A stretch of 64,000 bases of DNA from Ktedonospora formicarum (GCF_016587355.1 NZ_BNJF01000001.1:496001-560000); one strand, 5' to 3'; numbered from the stretch's first letter, positions 1 through 9,265 are shown. Made by a program: numbers and translations. Notes: generated by a model from the letters alone, not told the origin.

Positions 1-423
1 GTAGAGACCACCATGGATAATGAGGTTGATGTGGTCGCCGTCGGGAACAAAGAACATGGTGTTCTGGGGAAAGATATGATGAACCATGTCGCCCAATGGG
101 ATGCCTTTGCCTGGAATGAGAGCACCTCTATGCTCAATCTGGCACAAATACGCGCTGATTTACAGGCAGGACGAGCCTCATACGAGGGAAAAGAAACTTT
201 CAAGCAGCAGGAGGTTTATCAGATAGACTATCACGACGGATATATCCTTCTGCTCGATATGGATTATATGCCAGTCAATATCCTGCATCAGAAGAATCAG
301 GGACAGACAGAACCGGTATATGATCAATTTGAAGTACTGCGAACTGAGAAAGTGCCTCAAGAACTCTGGGATATGAATGTCCCTCAGGGCTTCAAGATGG
401 GAACCCTACCTCCAAAGCCCTGA
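1..423 (+). CDS. C-terminal part of an unrecognised protein, cut by the window edge
   Basis: The reading frame is open from base 1, and the first ATG at 13 has no ribosome binding site, so the true start very probably lies outside the window. About 140 residues are visible. They are acidic and soluble-looking, with no membrane segment. A central part alternating hydrophobic and polar residues (VYQIDYHDGYILLLDMDY) looks like beta strands, and the tail is proline-rich (MGTLPPKP). I do not recognise the family and assign no function. It runs on the plus strand into a short gap before the minus-strand gene at 440, so the two converge. Confidence 0.55.
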   Translation, partial: VETTMDNEVDVVAVGNKEHGVLGKDMMNHVAQWDAFAWNESTSMLNLAQIRADLQAGRASYEGKETFKQQEVYQIDYHDGYILLLDMDYMPVNILHQKNQGQTEPVYDQFEVLRTEKVPQELWDMNVPQGFKMGTLPPKP

Positions 424-439
424 AGGGGTCCACCTTCAT

Positions 440-1267
440 TTATGCCATCAAACGGCGCAGGAAATCCAGGCTTGTACGCAATTGCTTGACACGCACATCT
501 CCATCCTGGGCTATCGCTGGGGCTTCCAAGCTGATATTACCCACAAAGCTTAGTTCCTTGAGGCTTGCGAAGAACGAGGCAAAATCAATCTGACCTTCTC
601 CCGGATGTAGATAGAGGCGCTTGCCATCTGGTCCAAAACGCTGCCCGTTGGCATCTTTAATGTGCACATGACGTACGCGCTGCTCACGCCATAGGCGCTC
701 TTGCTGGAAAACTTCCCCAAGCTGAGAGTGATCCGACAGAAATTCAGTGTCAAGCGCGACCTGACTACGATTATCACACTCTAGCGCAGCCATAATGTTG
801 CTCAGAGGGTCCGCGCGCCTACAGGGAATCGTCTCAATCGCAAGCTCTATATCATGGCGTGTTGTCACATCCAGACATGCACTCAGGGACTCCAAATTAC
901 GCTCAAGATCATCATCAAGTTCGGGCCATCCCCATAGGTGTAGTACCATAACCCGTACACCTATCCGGCGCGCCAACTGGCAATTCTCTTCCAGCCAACG
1001 TATACCCATGGCCCTCTGCTCCTCTTCAGGCTTCCCAAGCACAATACCTATATTCTTATCCGCGTGCATCGCCGGAAAAGCCAGGGACGAGCACTTCAGA
1101 TCATGAGCGATTTGCTCAATCTGCCCATACCAGTTGGGGTAAAACATCAATTCAAAGCCGTCCACCTCTAGCAGTGGCCCATATTCAAGCACCGCCTGAT
1201 AACCAGTCTGGTCTGGAAAGCGGCTAAAAGCGCCAGTCGAACATAGTAGTTGCATTGCCTGAGTCAT
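440..1267 (-). CDS. Sugar phosphate isomerase/epimerase-like TIM-barrel protein
   Basis: A 275-residue protein of the xylose isomerase-like TIM-barrel (AP endonuclease 2) superfamily. The expected metal-binding pattern is visible: a Glu in LAIETIP, an Asp in ALDTEF, a His in VRHVHIKD and a C-terminal Glu in ISLEAPA. The length matches the family. The ATG at 1267 has a purine-rich AAAGGGGG upstream. A second barrel protein lies just upstream on the same strand, but the two are separated by a strong hairpin, so they may be transcribed apart. Members isomerise or epimerise sugars or inositol derivatives. Nothing here fixes the substrate. Confidence 0.8.
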   Translation of the reverse strand: MTQAMQLLCSTGAFSRFPDQTGYQAVLEYGPLLEVDGFELMFYPNWYGQIEQIAHDLKCSSLAFPAMHADKNIGIVLGKPEEEQRAMGIRWLEENCQLARRIGVRVMVLHLWGWPELDDDLERNLESLSACLDVTTRHDIELAIETIPCRRADPLSNIMAALECDNRSQVALDTEFLSDHSQLGEVFQQERLWREQRVRHVHIKDANGQRFGPDGKRLYLHPGEGQIDFASFFASLKELSFVGNISLEAPAIAQDGDVRVKQLRTSLDFLRRLMA

Positions 1268-1288
1268 AAATGAAGGAACCCCCTTTGA

Positions 1289-1327
1289 TAGCTGAGCCTC
1301 GATAAGAACAGCATCGAGGCTCAGCTA
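1289..1327 (-). terminator. Hairpin between the two TIM-barrel genes
   Basis: A perfect 15-bp stem (1289-1303 with 1313-1327) encloses a 9-base loop. It lies just downstream of the minus-strand gene ending at 1379. There is no clear T tract on the minus strand, so it may attenuate or stabilise the transcript rather than fully terminate it. Confidence 0.55.
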
Positions 1328-1378
1328 TTATTCTACAACATAGTCGCAGTAAGAGAGTTCCTTCGCTCAGGAGATGAA

Positions 1379-2209
1379 CTATTCCACATAAGGTTGAACA
1401 AGAGAGGATTCGATCGCTAATCCCTGCCACTCATCATCATCTGGTCCCGCATAGATCAATGTATATGGACCAGCAAACCCTGCCTGGCGCGTGATATCCA
1501 GGCATCTTGTATAATCCTCGCCGTCCACAACAAAGGGAGAAGTAAACGATGCCTTCGCATGGCATGACTCAGCGAAAGAGGCAATTTTTGTTAACCTGGT
1601 ATACTTATCCTCGCCCTCCCAGTTACCAAAGTCAAAGCAGAGACCAACTTCACCCTCTAGGCGATTCAGCAGAGTTTGCACGGCCTCAGGGGTTGAAAGG
1701 AGCTCAAACCAGTTCTCGGTCATGAGGCGTATACCTTGCTCCCTTGCTTCCTGCGCCAGTTGACGCACTGCCTGATAACTGCGCTCCAGTGTCTCAGGAG
1801 TCGGAGCGGACTTACCCGCGATAACACGCATACAGCGAGCATCCAGGGCACTCGCAACTCTGAGCCACGAACTGATCCATGCCTGATCGCGCTCACCATC
1901 GCGAGGATGTGTCACATCACCATCATCAACCAACAAAGAGAAGAGCTCTACCTGCGCAGTCTTCAGAGCAGCCTTTAATTCGTCCAGATAGACAGGATCA
2001 AGAGTGGGGAGATGGAAATGGCAAATCTCTAGAGTGTGGATTCCCGCAGCCGCGATGCGCTCCGGCAACTCCAGTAACGAAGAGGCCCCTTTATGATGTG
2101 TATCAACTGGGATCTCCTGCCCCACTCCATAAAATTCCGGATCACCTAGAGTTCGGTGTAAGCTCCACGTCGAGACCGAAACGCGAGCGCGTTGTTCGTT
2201 AGTAGTCAA
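1379..2209 (-). CDS. Sugar phosphate isomerase/epimerase-like TIM-barrel protein
   Basis: A 276-residue xylose isomerase-like TIM-barrel protein. Metal-ligand positions are readable: a Glu in LMTENWF, an Asp in LCFDFGNW, a His in ESCHAKA, and acidic residues in the C-terminal strand region. The start is a TTG at 2209. A good AGGAGGT sits about nine bases upstream, overlapping the end of the lipoprotein gene that precedes it by 13 bases, which suggests translational coupling. It resembles the gene at 440 in fold but not closely in sequence. It could act on a sugar acid, inositol or a sugar phosphate. The substrate is unknown. Confidence 0.78.
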   Translation of the reverse strand: MTTNEQRARVSVSTWSLHRTLGDPEFYGVGQEIPVDTHHKGASSLLELPERIAAAGIHTLEICHFHLPTLDPVYLDELKAALKTAQVELFSLLVDDGDVTHPRDGERDQAWISSWLRVASALDARCMRVIAGKSAPTPETLERSYQAVRQLAQEAREQGIRLMTENWFELLSTPEAVQTLLNRLEGEVGLCFDFGNWEGEDKYTRLTKIASFAESCHAKASFTSPFVVDGEDYTRCLDITRQAGFAGPYTLIYAGPDDDEWQGLAIESSLVQPYVE

Positions 2210-2222
2210 AGATCAAGACCTC

Positions 2223-2699
2223 CTAAATTCTATCAATCATTATGATCTTCCAATGTCCCTGCTCCTTTTTCAAGGTGAGGTGAGAATGGTAGTGTATATC
2301 TGTATTGCGATCTATCGTCGTCACGATCTGGGTACCGTCACTAGATTCCGGCAACATGGTGATAGTACTGATAGGACCATAGCTATCGATAGCGGTACGC
2401 GCCATATTGATCATGACCTCTTTCGTAAGAGGCTGACCATCCTGAGTTTTCGCGTCTGCACTGAGATAGGTATAAGCTGTATCGTAATCTTTCATCTTCA
2501 AGGCCTGGTAATATCCGACTGCAATCGGCATGCTTTGCACAGCATTAGGTGCAAAAGTAGGCGCTGGTGTAGGTGTAGATGGCGTCGCAGTTGGTGTGGC
2601 TGGCGCGACTTGCGAGGTCGAGGATCCCTGGTCGTTGCAGGCAACAAGCAAGAGCGCAAGCAAGCAAATAGATATACTAAGCAATATAGAGCGCTTCAT
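2223..2699 (-). CDS. Small lipoprotein with an NTF2-like C-terminal region
   Basis: A 158-residue predicted lipoprotein. The N terminus has a lysine/arginine start, a hydrophobic stretch and a lipobox LLLVAC, followed by a low-complexity Thr/Pro/Ala linker to about residue 50. The rest (YYQALKMKDYDTAYTYLSAD and a C-terminal GHWKIIMID strand) fits DUF4878 or NTF2-like domains of secreted bacterial lipoproteins. It would sit on the outer face of the membrane. The ATG follows an AAAAGGGG site. The next gene starts 13 bases after its stop, so they form an operon, although a functional link with a sugar isomerase is not obvious. Confidence 0.75.
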   Translation of the reverse strand: MKRSILLSISICLLALLLVACNDQGSSTSQVAPATPTATPSTPTPAPTFAPNAVQSMPIAVGYYQALKMKDYDTAYTYLSADAKTQDGQPLTKEVMINMARTAIDSYGPISTITMLPESSDGTQIVTTIDRNTDIHYHSHLTLKKEQGHWKIIMIDRI

Positions 2700-3040
2700 T
2701 ACATACCCCTTTTAAACCACTTCTAACATGGCGAGCATTCGCTCTCTAATTTGAGAGTTTAGATAATGCCATATAAGCATATAAAACGTGCCAAACAATT
2801 GATCTATACAGGTACTGGTACATTTAAGTACTTTTAACTCTTCTTACTAACAACCATTTCCTTTTTAGCTCAGCTGAATTATACTACAAAAAGCGGTTAT
2901 TTCCCTTGTTTTACTACGCGAGAAATCGCCCAGACAGTGGACTAAATAGAAAAGCCAGATTAAATATTTATCTGTACAATAACCGTCCAATGCACGTTCT
3001 TTCATTGTATCTGTGTGTTCTATTTATAAGGAGATTTTGT
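2700..3040. other. Divergent intergenic region
   Basis: AT-rich spacer of about 340 bases between the divergent lipoprotein and propeller genes. It must hold promoters for both, but no hexamer pair or operator stands out. The only clear signal is the AAGGAGATTTTGT ribosome binding site just before 3041. Confidence 0.5.
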
Positions 3041-6000
3041 ATGGCTTCCCGTCCGCCCGAAACGTCCTGGCGTACGCGTTACAGCAAACCTTTTGTGAAG
3101 ATTCCTCGTGTTCCGTTTATACTCTTTAGTGTATTGTTGCTGGTTATTGTGGCATCAGGGACACTCCTCACGCTCAATATTATCCCATTTGGCACAGCAC
3201 GCGCGGCGGCTGATAGCGCGGTCCTCACCTACAAGGGTGACACCTATCGCACCGGTCAATATACCAATGAGACAATCCTGAATAAGAGTAATGTTAATTC
3301 CTCGCAGTTCGGAAAACGAGTTACGTATCCAGTTGATGGGCAAGTCTACGCTCAGCCGCTCTTCATGCCCAACCTGACAATCAATGGAGACACACATAAC
3401 GTCGTCATTGTCGTCACGGAACATGATGGCGTCTATGCCTTTGACGCCGATCAAACCACGGTGACCGCACCACTCTGGTATACCAGCTTTCTTTCGAGCG
3501 GCATAACCCCTGTTCCCTCATCGGATGTCGCATGCAATGATATGGTTCCTGAGGTTGGCATTACCGGCACCCCCGTCATTGTTGGAGACACGATATATCT
3601 GGTCGCCTTTACAAAGGAGAATAGCAAATTAGTCTATCAACTGCACGCGCTCGATGTAACAAACGGACAGGAAAAACCTGGTAGCCCACAAATTATAACT
3701 GGATCTGTGCCGGGAAAAGGCTCAGGGAATGTAAATGGAGTGGTCAACTTTGACCCCAAACATGAACGGCAACGCTCTGCGCTACTATTTGCCAATGGGC
3801 AACTCTATATTGCTTTTGCTTCTTTCTGTGATAACAGACCGTATCATGGTTGGATCATGAGCTATAATACAGATCTACAGCAAACAGGCATTTATAATGA
3901 TACAGCCAACGGGGCCGATGGCGGTATCTGGGGCAGCGGGAACGCGCTGGCATCAGATAGTGATGGCAATATCTACACTATCACTGGTAATGGCGATTTC
4001 GATCTGAATACTGGTGGAGTTAATGCAGGCGATACCTTTATCAAGCTCAGCCCACAACTAAAATTACTCGACTACTTTGCTCCCTTCAATCAACTCTGCC
4101 TGGAACAAGCAGATGCCGATCTAGGTTCTGGTGGCCCCTTACTTATCCCAGGGACAAATGAACTTGTGGGAGCAGGGAAGGAAGGGCGCATCTATGTAGT
4201 GAACAATTCCAATATGGGAAAATATACGCCCAATCCAAAGTTAACCTGCTCGAATCCCGATGAGCGAAAACGCACAGATATCGACAAGGTGGTACAGGAA
4301 CTACCTCCGGGAACAACAGGCGGACAATACAGTACTCCGGCTCTCTGGAACGATACTGTTTACTTCACTGGCGCTGGCGACCATATCAAGGCGTTTAGAT
4401 TTAACAATGGAGTACTTTCAACTGCTCCTATCTCACAAACTGCTGATAGCTTTGCCTTTACTGGCGGCGGCTCCGTGACATCAAGCAACGGTATGAATAG
4501 CAGTACAGCCGTGTTATGGTCAATTGACCCGAGCGCGGTACTGCGCGCATATGACGCGACAAACCTCTCCAAACGGCTCTATACCTCGTCGGATGTAGCC
4601 AGTCGTGATAGCCTAGATAGCTTTGTGAAGTTCGCAGTGCCAACAGTCGCGAATGGCGAAGTGTTTGTAGGCACCAAAACCGGCCTATCCATTTTCGGCC
4701 TGCTTCCAAGCACACCTGGGACTCCAACAGCGACGTCAACACCTCCCCCTACCCCTACAACTCCAGCAGGCCCGCCAACCTTTAATAATGTTGGTACCAG
4801 TGATGATACCAATCCAGGCTCTGGTAATTTTGACGGCGGACATACCAGTTATTCCGCTCAGGCCATTCAAAACGCAGGTATCAACCCTGGCGATAACACC
4901 TTCTATAAGGGTATGGTCTTTACCTGGCCGAATGCTGTCCCAGGACAACCAAACAACTATCTGGTTAAGGGACAAACAGTGCCTGTAATACCCATAGCAG
5001 ATGCTAACGTGTTGGGCTTCCTGGGTGCCTCAACGAATGGGCCATCTTCCGGTAAGGCAACTATTCACTATACCGATGGCTCAACACAAGCGATCACCCT
5101 GGGCTTTAGCGATTGGACACTAGGCGGGGGTAAAAATCCACTCTCCTTTGGCAACGGCAGGATGGCTGCTCTGCCATACCGCAACACAACCTCAGGCTTG
5201 CAGGTAGTCACAACCTATATACTCTATGCAGACGTTGCCATGCAAGAGGGAAAGACTGTTGAGAGTGTGACCTTGCCTTCAACGACTTCGGGCGGACAGA
5301 TGCATATCTTCGCCATCGCGACTAAAGTAGGAACTGTCTCGACGCCTGTTACGCCTACAATTCCTTATAATAACGTCGCGACAAGCGATGATGGTAGCCC
5401 GGCTGGCGGTAGCTTCGATGGAATTAACAGCTATTCATCACAGGCCACCCAGTCTTTAGGTTTGATTCCAGGGGCTTCGGTGAATGTCTATAGCACAACC
5501 TTCATCTGGCCTGCCGTCAATCCATCATACAAAAACAATTACGTTGCCCAGGGACAGGTTCTACCAATCAAGCCCGTCAATAATGCTGGCACCCTGGCAT
5601 TCCTTGGATCATCTTCGTATGGCCCCTCTAGTGGAACGCTTACCGTGGCATATACGGATGGCTCAACTGAGACCTTTACGCTGGGTTTCAGCGATTGGAC
5701 CCTGGCGGGAGGTAAGGCATCGCCCTCCTTCAATAACCTAGTCGCGATGTCTATGCCGTACCGCAATACACCTCATGGTAAACAGAACATCAATACCTAC
5801 ATCTTCTATAGCGAAATCCCGCTAGCGGTTGATAAAACGGTACAGAGTATTACACTTCCTTCGGATGTCAAAAATGGACAACTCCATGTCTTTGCCATCT
5901 CAACCAGGACAGGCTCTCTCTACGCTCAATCGCCATACAACAACATGGGCACAAGTAACGATAATACACCCGGCTCAGGCAACTTCGATGGTGGACATAT

Positions 6001-6490
6001 GAGCTATTCCGCTCAAGCGCTACAGAGTAAAGGCTATAAGCCAGGCAGTGTAGTCGTCTTCAATGGAACTTCCTTCGTCTGGCCCGCATCAACGCCAGGG
6101 ACAGTAGATAATTATGTCGCGCAAGGGCAGGTGATACCAGTCAATTCGGTTTACAATGCCAATTATATCGCCTTCCTTGGCTCAGCCTCACATGGCCCCT
6201 TACAGGGTAATGTGCTCGTCACCTATACAGACGGAACAACTGAGACGGTCTCTCTGGGCTTTAGCGATTGGACACTGGGAGCAGGCAAGATGAAGCCCTC
6301 ATATGGCAATAAAGTCGCGCTCACAACCACCTATCGCAATGGTCCCAAAGGAAAGCAGAATGTTGCGACTTACATGTTCTATTGTGAAGCCACTTTAGGA
6401 GCGCTTAACAAACAGGTCCAAAGCATTACTTTACCAACTCTTCCAGCAGGCCCAGGTCAGTTACACATTTTCGCGGTTGCCACGCGATAA
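3041..6490 (+). CDS. Secreted PQQ-type beta-propeller protein with three C-terminal FDGG/FSDWTL repeats
   Basis: A 1149-residue exported protein. The start at 3041 follows AAGGAGATTTTGT; the frame is open further upstream but lacks such a site. Residues 20-55 hold a membrane segment (FILFSVLLLVIVASG), acting as signal or anchor. Residues 60-555 resemble PQQ or BamB-like beta-propeller blades, for example AQPLFMPN, GVYAFDADQ and GQYSTPALW. A Pro/Thr linker follows. Three repeats of about 190 residues then start near residues 581, 775 and 964. Each has NN(V/M)GTS(D/N)D, an FDG box, a Y(S)AQA helix, WP, LGFSDWTL and a closing GQLHIFA strand. This module occurs in secreted actinobacterial glycosidases, suggesting a carbohydrate or cell-wall role. 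Whether the propeller binds PQQ or calcium is not decided. Confidence 0.8.
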   Translation: MASRPPETSWRTRYSKPFVKIPRVPFILFSVLLLVIVASGTLLTLNIIPFGTARAAADSAVLTYKGDTYRTGQYTNETILNKSNVNSSQFGKRVTYPVDGQVYAQPLFMPNLTINGDTHNVVIVVTEHDGVYAFDADQTTVTAPLWYTSFLSSGITPVPSSDVACNDMVPEVGITGTPVIVGDTIYLVAFTKENSKLVYQLHALDVTNGQEKPGSPQIITGSVPGKGSGNVNGVVNFDPKHERQRSALLFANGQLYIAFASFCDNRPYHGWIMSYNTDLQQTGIYNDTANGADGGIWGSGNALASDSDGNIYTITGNGDFDLNTGGVNAGDTFIKLSPQLKLLDYFAPFNQLCLEQADADLGSGGPLLIPGTNELVGAGKEGRIYVVNNSNMGKYTPNPKLTCSNPDERKRTDIDKVVQELPPGTTGGQYSTPALWNDTVYFTGAGDHIKAFRFNNGVLSTAPISQTADSFAFTGGGSVTSSNGMNSSTAVLWSIDPSAVLRAYDATNLSKRLYTSSDVASRDSLDSFVKFAVPTVANGEVFVGTKTGLSIFGLLPSTPGTPTATSTPPPTPTTPAGPPTFNNVGTSDDTNPGSGNFDGGHTSYSAQAIQNAGINPGDNTFYKGMVFTWPNAVPGQPNNYLVKGQTVPVIPIADANVLGFLGASTNGPSSGKATIHYTDGSTQAITLGFSDWTLGGGKNPLSFGNGRMAALPYRNTTSGLQVVTTYILYADVAMQEGKTVESVTLPSTTSGGQMHIFAIATKVGTVSTPVTPTIPYNNVATSDDGSPAGGSFDGINSYSSQATQSLGLIPGASVNVYSTTFIWPAVNPSYKNNYVAQGQVLPIKPVNNAGTLAFLGSSSYGPSSGTLTVAYTDGSTETFTLGFSDWTLAGGKASPSFNNLVAMSMPYRNTPHGKQNINTYIFYSEIPLAVDKTVQSITLPSDVKNGQLHVFAISTRTGSLYAQSPYNNMGTSNDNTPGSGNFDGGHMSYSAQALQSKGYKPGSVVVFNGTSFVWPASTPGTVDNYVAQGQVIPVNSVYNANYIAFLGSASHGPLQGNVLVTYTDGTTETVSLGFSDWTLGAGKMKPSYGNKVALTTTYRNGPKGKQNVATYMFYCEATLGALNKQVQSITLPTLPAGPGQLHIFAVATR
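4783..6487 (+). repeat. Three in-gene copies of a ~570-base module
   Basis: Copies begin near 4783, 5365 and 5932 within the secreted propeller gene. Each encodes an NNxGTSDD start, an FDGG box, a GFSDWTL motif and a final HIFAxATR strand. The DNA copies have diverged, so this is an old protein-domain duplication rather than a recent tandem repeat. Confidence 0.85.
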
Positions 6491-6525
6491 TAAGAGCAAG
6501 AGTCGTCTGCTAAACTGCATTTGTA

Positions 6526-6582
6526 AAAAGTAGGAAGAAGGAAATAGATGGTGAATACCTCTATTTCCTTCTTCCTACTTTT
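6526..6582 (+). terminator. Strong hairpin after the propeller gene
   Basis: A perfect 22-bp stem (6526-6547 with 6561-6582) with a 13-base loop. The outer stem is A-rich on the left and T-rich on the right, so the plus-strand transcript ends in a T run. It lies 35 bases after the stop of the propeller gene and 80 bases before the end of the convergent TetR gene, so it may work in both directions. Confidence 0.85.
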
Positions 6583-6659
6583 ATGATTATAATACGCACC
6601 TTAGATATAATCAGGCATTATAGTTATATGATGTTTATCACGACTTTAAAAGCAATTGA

Positions 6660-7286
6660 TTACAATTTGTGTGGAAGAGTGAGGCCATGTTCAATGATGG
6701 CAATGAACATATCAGCAATCTGAAGTGAGGAGTATTGCCCGCCTGCCTGATACCACTGTGAGAGCCAGTTGCACATCCCTAATAGGCCAAAGGTGGCAAT
6801 CTTCGAATCAATGGCCTTCGTAAAGAGGCCGCTTTCCTGCCCCTCAACAATAATCTGCTCGAAATAACGCTCATACTCTTTCTTCCGCGTGATAATCTCC
6901 TTCGCAAACGGACCACTTAAATGTTGCTGTTCACGATAGAATACTGCCATCGCGGGCGAGCGGTTAGCGGCAACCGTCGTATGATGCCGGATAGCCTGAC
7001 CTAGCTTCTCCTTTGGAGAGAGTGGTGCTTCGGCAATGCGGCTCAACGGCTCCTCGCTCGCGTTCAGCACCATCAGGTAGATGAGGCGCAGAATCTCTTC
7101 TTTGTTCTTCACATGGTAGTAGAGCGCGCCTTTCGTGGCGCCAAGCTGTTCCGCGATATCATCCAGGCTGGTCGCGCCAAAGCCCTGACGCGCGAACAGT
7201 TCGGCGGCAGTCTCCACAATAGCTTTTTGCGTTAACCGGACACGCTTCTTTCTAGGGGCTTCTTCCGGCTCCAGCTTGCGCACCAT
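6660..7286 (-). CDS. TetR/AcrR-family regulator, probable regulator of the paa operon
   Basis: A 208-residue TetR-type repressor. Residues 17-65 form the DNA-binding domain: IVETAAELFARQG, then the helix-turn-helix SLDDIAEQLGATKGALYYHV. The C-terminal part is helical and matches the ligand-binding and dimer domain of acyl-CoA-responsive TetR proteins. The ATG at 7286 follows AGAGGAAAACCAT. It is divergent from paaA with a 415-base control region between them, so it probably represses the phenylacetate genes and is released by an aromatic or acyl-CoA ligand. That link is inference from position. Confidence 0.85.
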   Translation of the reverse strand: MVRKLEPEEAPRKKRVRLTQKAIVETAAELFARQGFGATSLDDIAEQLGATKGALYYHVKNKEEILRLIYLMVLNASEEPLSRIAEAPLSPKEKLGQAIRHHTTVAANRSPAMAVFYREQQHLSGPFAKEIITRKKEYERYFEQIIVEGQESGLFTKAIDSKIATFGLLGMCNWLSQWYQAGGQYSSLQIADMFIAIIEHGLTLPHKL

Positions 7287-7475
7287 ATGGTTTTCCTCTT
7301 TTCTACTACCTGTTTAAAATCAATGATACGAGGAAATAGCGTTCGCTGTCAAGATTCGCACAGTTAACCACTACCACGTAAGCGATACCGTTTTCTGAAT
7401 CGATCACACTTCCCGATTTTCGAGCACAATACTCTCCCGTTAAAGAGACAGGTGCTTAATTTTCTTGTGCGAAAC

Positions 7476-7504
7476 TTGACTTTCCTTGCCGACCATTTTA
7501 TAAT
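7476..7504 (+). promoter_or_regulatory. Sigma-70-like promoter for the paa operon
   Basis: TTGACT at 7476-7481 and a perfect TATAAT at 7499-7504 are separated by 17 bases. This predicts a start near 7511 and a 5-prime leader of about 190 bases before paaA. Confidence 0.65.
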
Positions 7505-7612
7505 TCTACCAGTTGTTCAAAAAATATATTGTATCCATTCCGGGCATTCTTTTTATAGCAACACTGGAACCTTTCCTGCCCAGCGTTTCCGCCTAATGCA
7601 ACCCCTGAGCGC

Positions 7613-7638
7613 GTTCAGGTCAATACGAGAACCTGAAC
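7613..7638. promoter_or_regulatory. Inverted repeat in the paa leader, candidate operator
   Basis: Arms GTTCAGGT (7613-7620) and ACCTGAAC (7631-7638) are separated by 10 bases and lie between the predicted promoter and paaA. The size suits a TetR-family operator, but there is no second copy near the regulator to compare it with. Confidence 0.35.
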
Positions 7639-7701
7639 AGACCTCACCAGCCGCGATAGCGGCATTGGATTTCGCATTATGGCTTGTACAGGAGGTTAAA
7701 G

Positions 7702-8655
7702 ATGTCCATATCGCCTGCGCTTACGTTGCAAAGCGAGGAATCGGTTCTCGCGCGCCTGCGAAAACAACAACTCATCGAATCTATTGATCAGATGAGTCCA
7801 ATCTATCTGGAAGGCATCAAACGAATCCTCACAGTCTCGGCGGACACCGAGCTTATCAGTTCGCCAGCCTATTATAATGCCGCCATACATGCGCCAACGC
7901 TCAACAACTTTGGCTCAGCCATCTCAATCATTCAAGATGAGCTAGGTCACGCTCATATCGCATATCGCTTGCTACGCGACCTGGGCGTTGATACCGAAGC
8001 GCTTATCTTCGAGCGCGAGCCGCGCCACTTCAAATATCCCTATGCCTTCGATGTCCCCCTGACAAGCTGGACTGAACTGATCGTCGCCAATGCCTTCTAC
8101 GACCGCGCTGGTTACGCCCTGCTCGGCGATATCTACCAGAGCACAACCTTCGGCCCCTGGAAACGGGCTCTGATCAAAGTAGATAAAGAAGAGACATTCC
8201 ACCTGCGCCACGGTGAGCAGGGTATGCGCAAGATCAATCAGACCGCCGCAGGACATCAGGCGCTCCAGGATGCGGCAGACTGGATGTTTCTATTGACCGT
8301 CGAATGGTTTGGCCTTCCCGATAATCTCAAAAAGCATGGAGAGCAGCTTGATTACGGCTTCAAAGGCAAGAGTAATGACGAACTGCGCCAGGGCTGGATG
8401 TCGACGGCGGTTCCCCTCTGCGAAGAGCTACACCTGAATGTACCAGCACACTATGACGCGGAACAGCAAAAATACGTCATTGACTGCGCCTTCCCCCAAC
8501 ACTTTGATGCTATAGCGCGACGCTGGGAGGGCCAATGCACCTGGGACGATGTGCTCAAACGCTGGAAGGCACGCGGCCCCGCGAATGAGCGCTTTGTAGA
8601 ACAAATTCAGCGTGGCAAACGCGAGATGCTACGCCTGCTGGAACAGGAGGCATAA
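7702..8655 (+). CDS. paaA: 1,2-phenylacetyl-CoA epoxidase catalytic subunit PaaA
   Basis: A 317-residue ferritin-like diiron oxygenase subunit. PaaA with PaaC and PaaB converts phenylacetyl-CoA to its ring-1,2-epoxide, the first committed step of aerobic phenylacetate breakdown. Diiron motifs are present: QDELGHAHIAY in the first helix pair and DKEETFHLRHGEQG in the second. The length matches PaaA. I chose the ATG at 7702, which has AGGAGG eight bases upstream, over an in-frame TTG at 7684 that contains that site. It leads the operon paaA-paaD-paaB-paaC-hydratase. The reductase PaaE is not next to it in this window. Confidence 0.92.
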   Translation: MSISPALTLQSEESVLARLRKQQLIESIDQMSPIYLEGIKRILTVSADTELISSPAYYNAAIHAPTLNNFGSAISIIQDELGHAHIAYRLLRDLGVDTEALIFEREPRHFKYPYAFDVPLTSWTELIVANAFYDRAGYALLGDIYQSTTFGPWKRALIKVDKEETFHLRHGEQGMRKINQTAAGHQALQDAADWMFLLTVEWFGLPDNLKKHGEQLDYGFKGKSNDELRQGWMSTAVPLCEELHLNVPAHYDAEQQKYVIDCAFPQHFDAIARRWEGQCTWDDVLKRWKARGPANERFVEQIQRGKREMLRLLEQEA

Positions 8656-8659
8656 TGCC

Positions 8660-9013
8660 ATGCCTACCACCTATCCGTCCTTACTTACTCATACCTACGA
8701 CGATCACGCGCGCCCTGCCCTGTGGGACGCGCTACGGGACGTGACCGATCCTGAAATCCCTATCAGCATTGTTGATATGGGGCTAATCGTTGATCTTCAA
8801 GAGCACGATGGAAGAGTCGCCCTGAAGCTGACTTTCACCGCCATGGGTTGCCCCGCCATGGACTTTATCATGGATGATATTCGCGAGCGCTTACTACGAG
8901 AGCCCAGCATCTATGAGGTCGACATCGAGGTCGTATGGCATCCCATCTGGACTCGCGAGCGCTTGAGCGAAGAAGGGGTCGATATTCTACGCACCTGGGG
9001 GGTATCAGCATGA
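8660..9013 (+). CDS. paaD: PaaD-like MIP18-family iron-sulfur assembly protein lacking the zinc ribbon
   Basis: A 117-residue protein of the MIP18/DUF59 family. PaaD helps mature the Fe-S or diiron centres of the phenylacetate epoxidase system. The DPEIPISIVDMGLIVDL motif and the conserved Cys in MGCPAMDF are present. Usual PaaD proteins continue into a C-terminal four-cysteine zinc ribbon of about 40 residues; this one stops at GVSA. The matching ribbon is found 1 kb downstream at the start of the hydratase gene. The ATG at 8660 follows AGGAGG within the end of paaA. The stop overlaps the paaB start (ATGA), showing tight coupling. Confidence 0.85.
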   Translation: MPTTYPSLLTHTYDDHARPALWDALRDVTDPEIPISIVDMGLIVDLQEHDGRVALKLTFTAMGCPAMDFIMDDIRERLLREPSIYEVDIEVVWHPIWTRERLSEEGVDILRTWGVSA

Positions 9014-9246
9014 GAGAACAGACGCTTGAACCTGTCGCCAGTCGGCGTGAGATTCTCAATGAGACGCGAGTCTGGCAGGTCTATGCCCGACAGAGGTATG
9101 AGGAGCCACTCCATGAGATTGGCAACGTCATGGCTGATGATGTAGAGCTAGCCAAGGTCTACGCGCGCAGTATCTATGACGAATTCAGCTGGATCGAGAT
9201 GGTCTTGATTCCACGCGACGCGATTGTCACCATTATCGCGTCGTAG
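9010..9246 (+). CDS. paaB: 1,2-phenylacetyl-CoA epoxidase subunit PaaB
   Basis: A 78-residue protein matching PaaB, the small subunit that bridges PaaAC heterodimers in the epoxidase complex. WQVYARQRYEEPLHEIGNV and YDEFSWIEMVLIPRDAI align with the start and end of known PaaB proteins. It is somewhat shorter than the usual 90-100 residues. The ATG at 9010 overlaps the paaD stop by four bases; the reading frame is open further upstream, but that part lies inside paaD. The next gene, paaC, begins 19 bases downstream. Confidence 0.88.
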   Translation: MREQTLEPVASRREILNETRVWQVYARQRYEEPLHEIGNVMADDVELAKVYARSIYDEFSWIEMVLIPRDAIVTIIAS

Positions 9247-9265
9247 CGCAAGAAAAGGAGCATCT

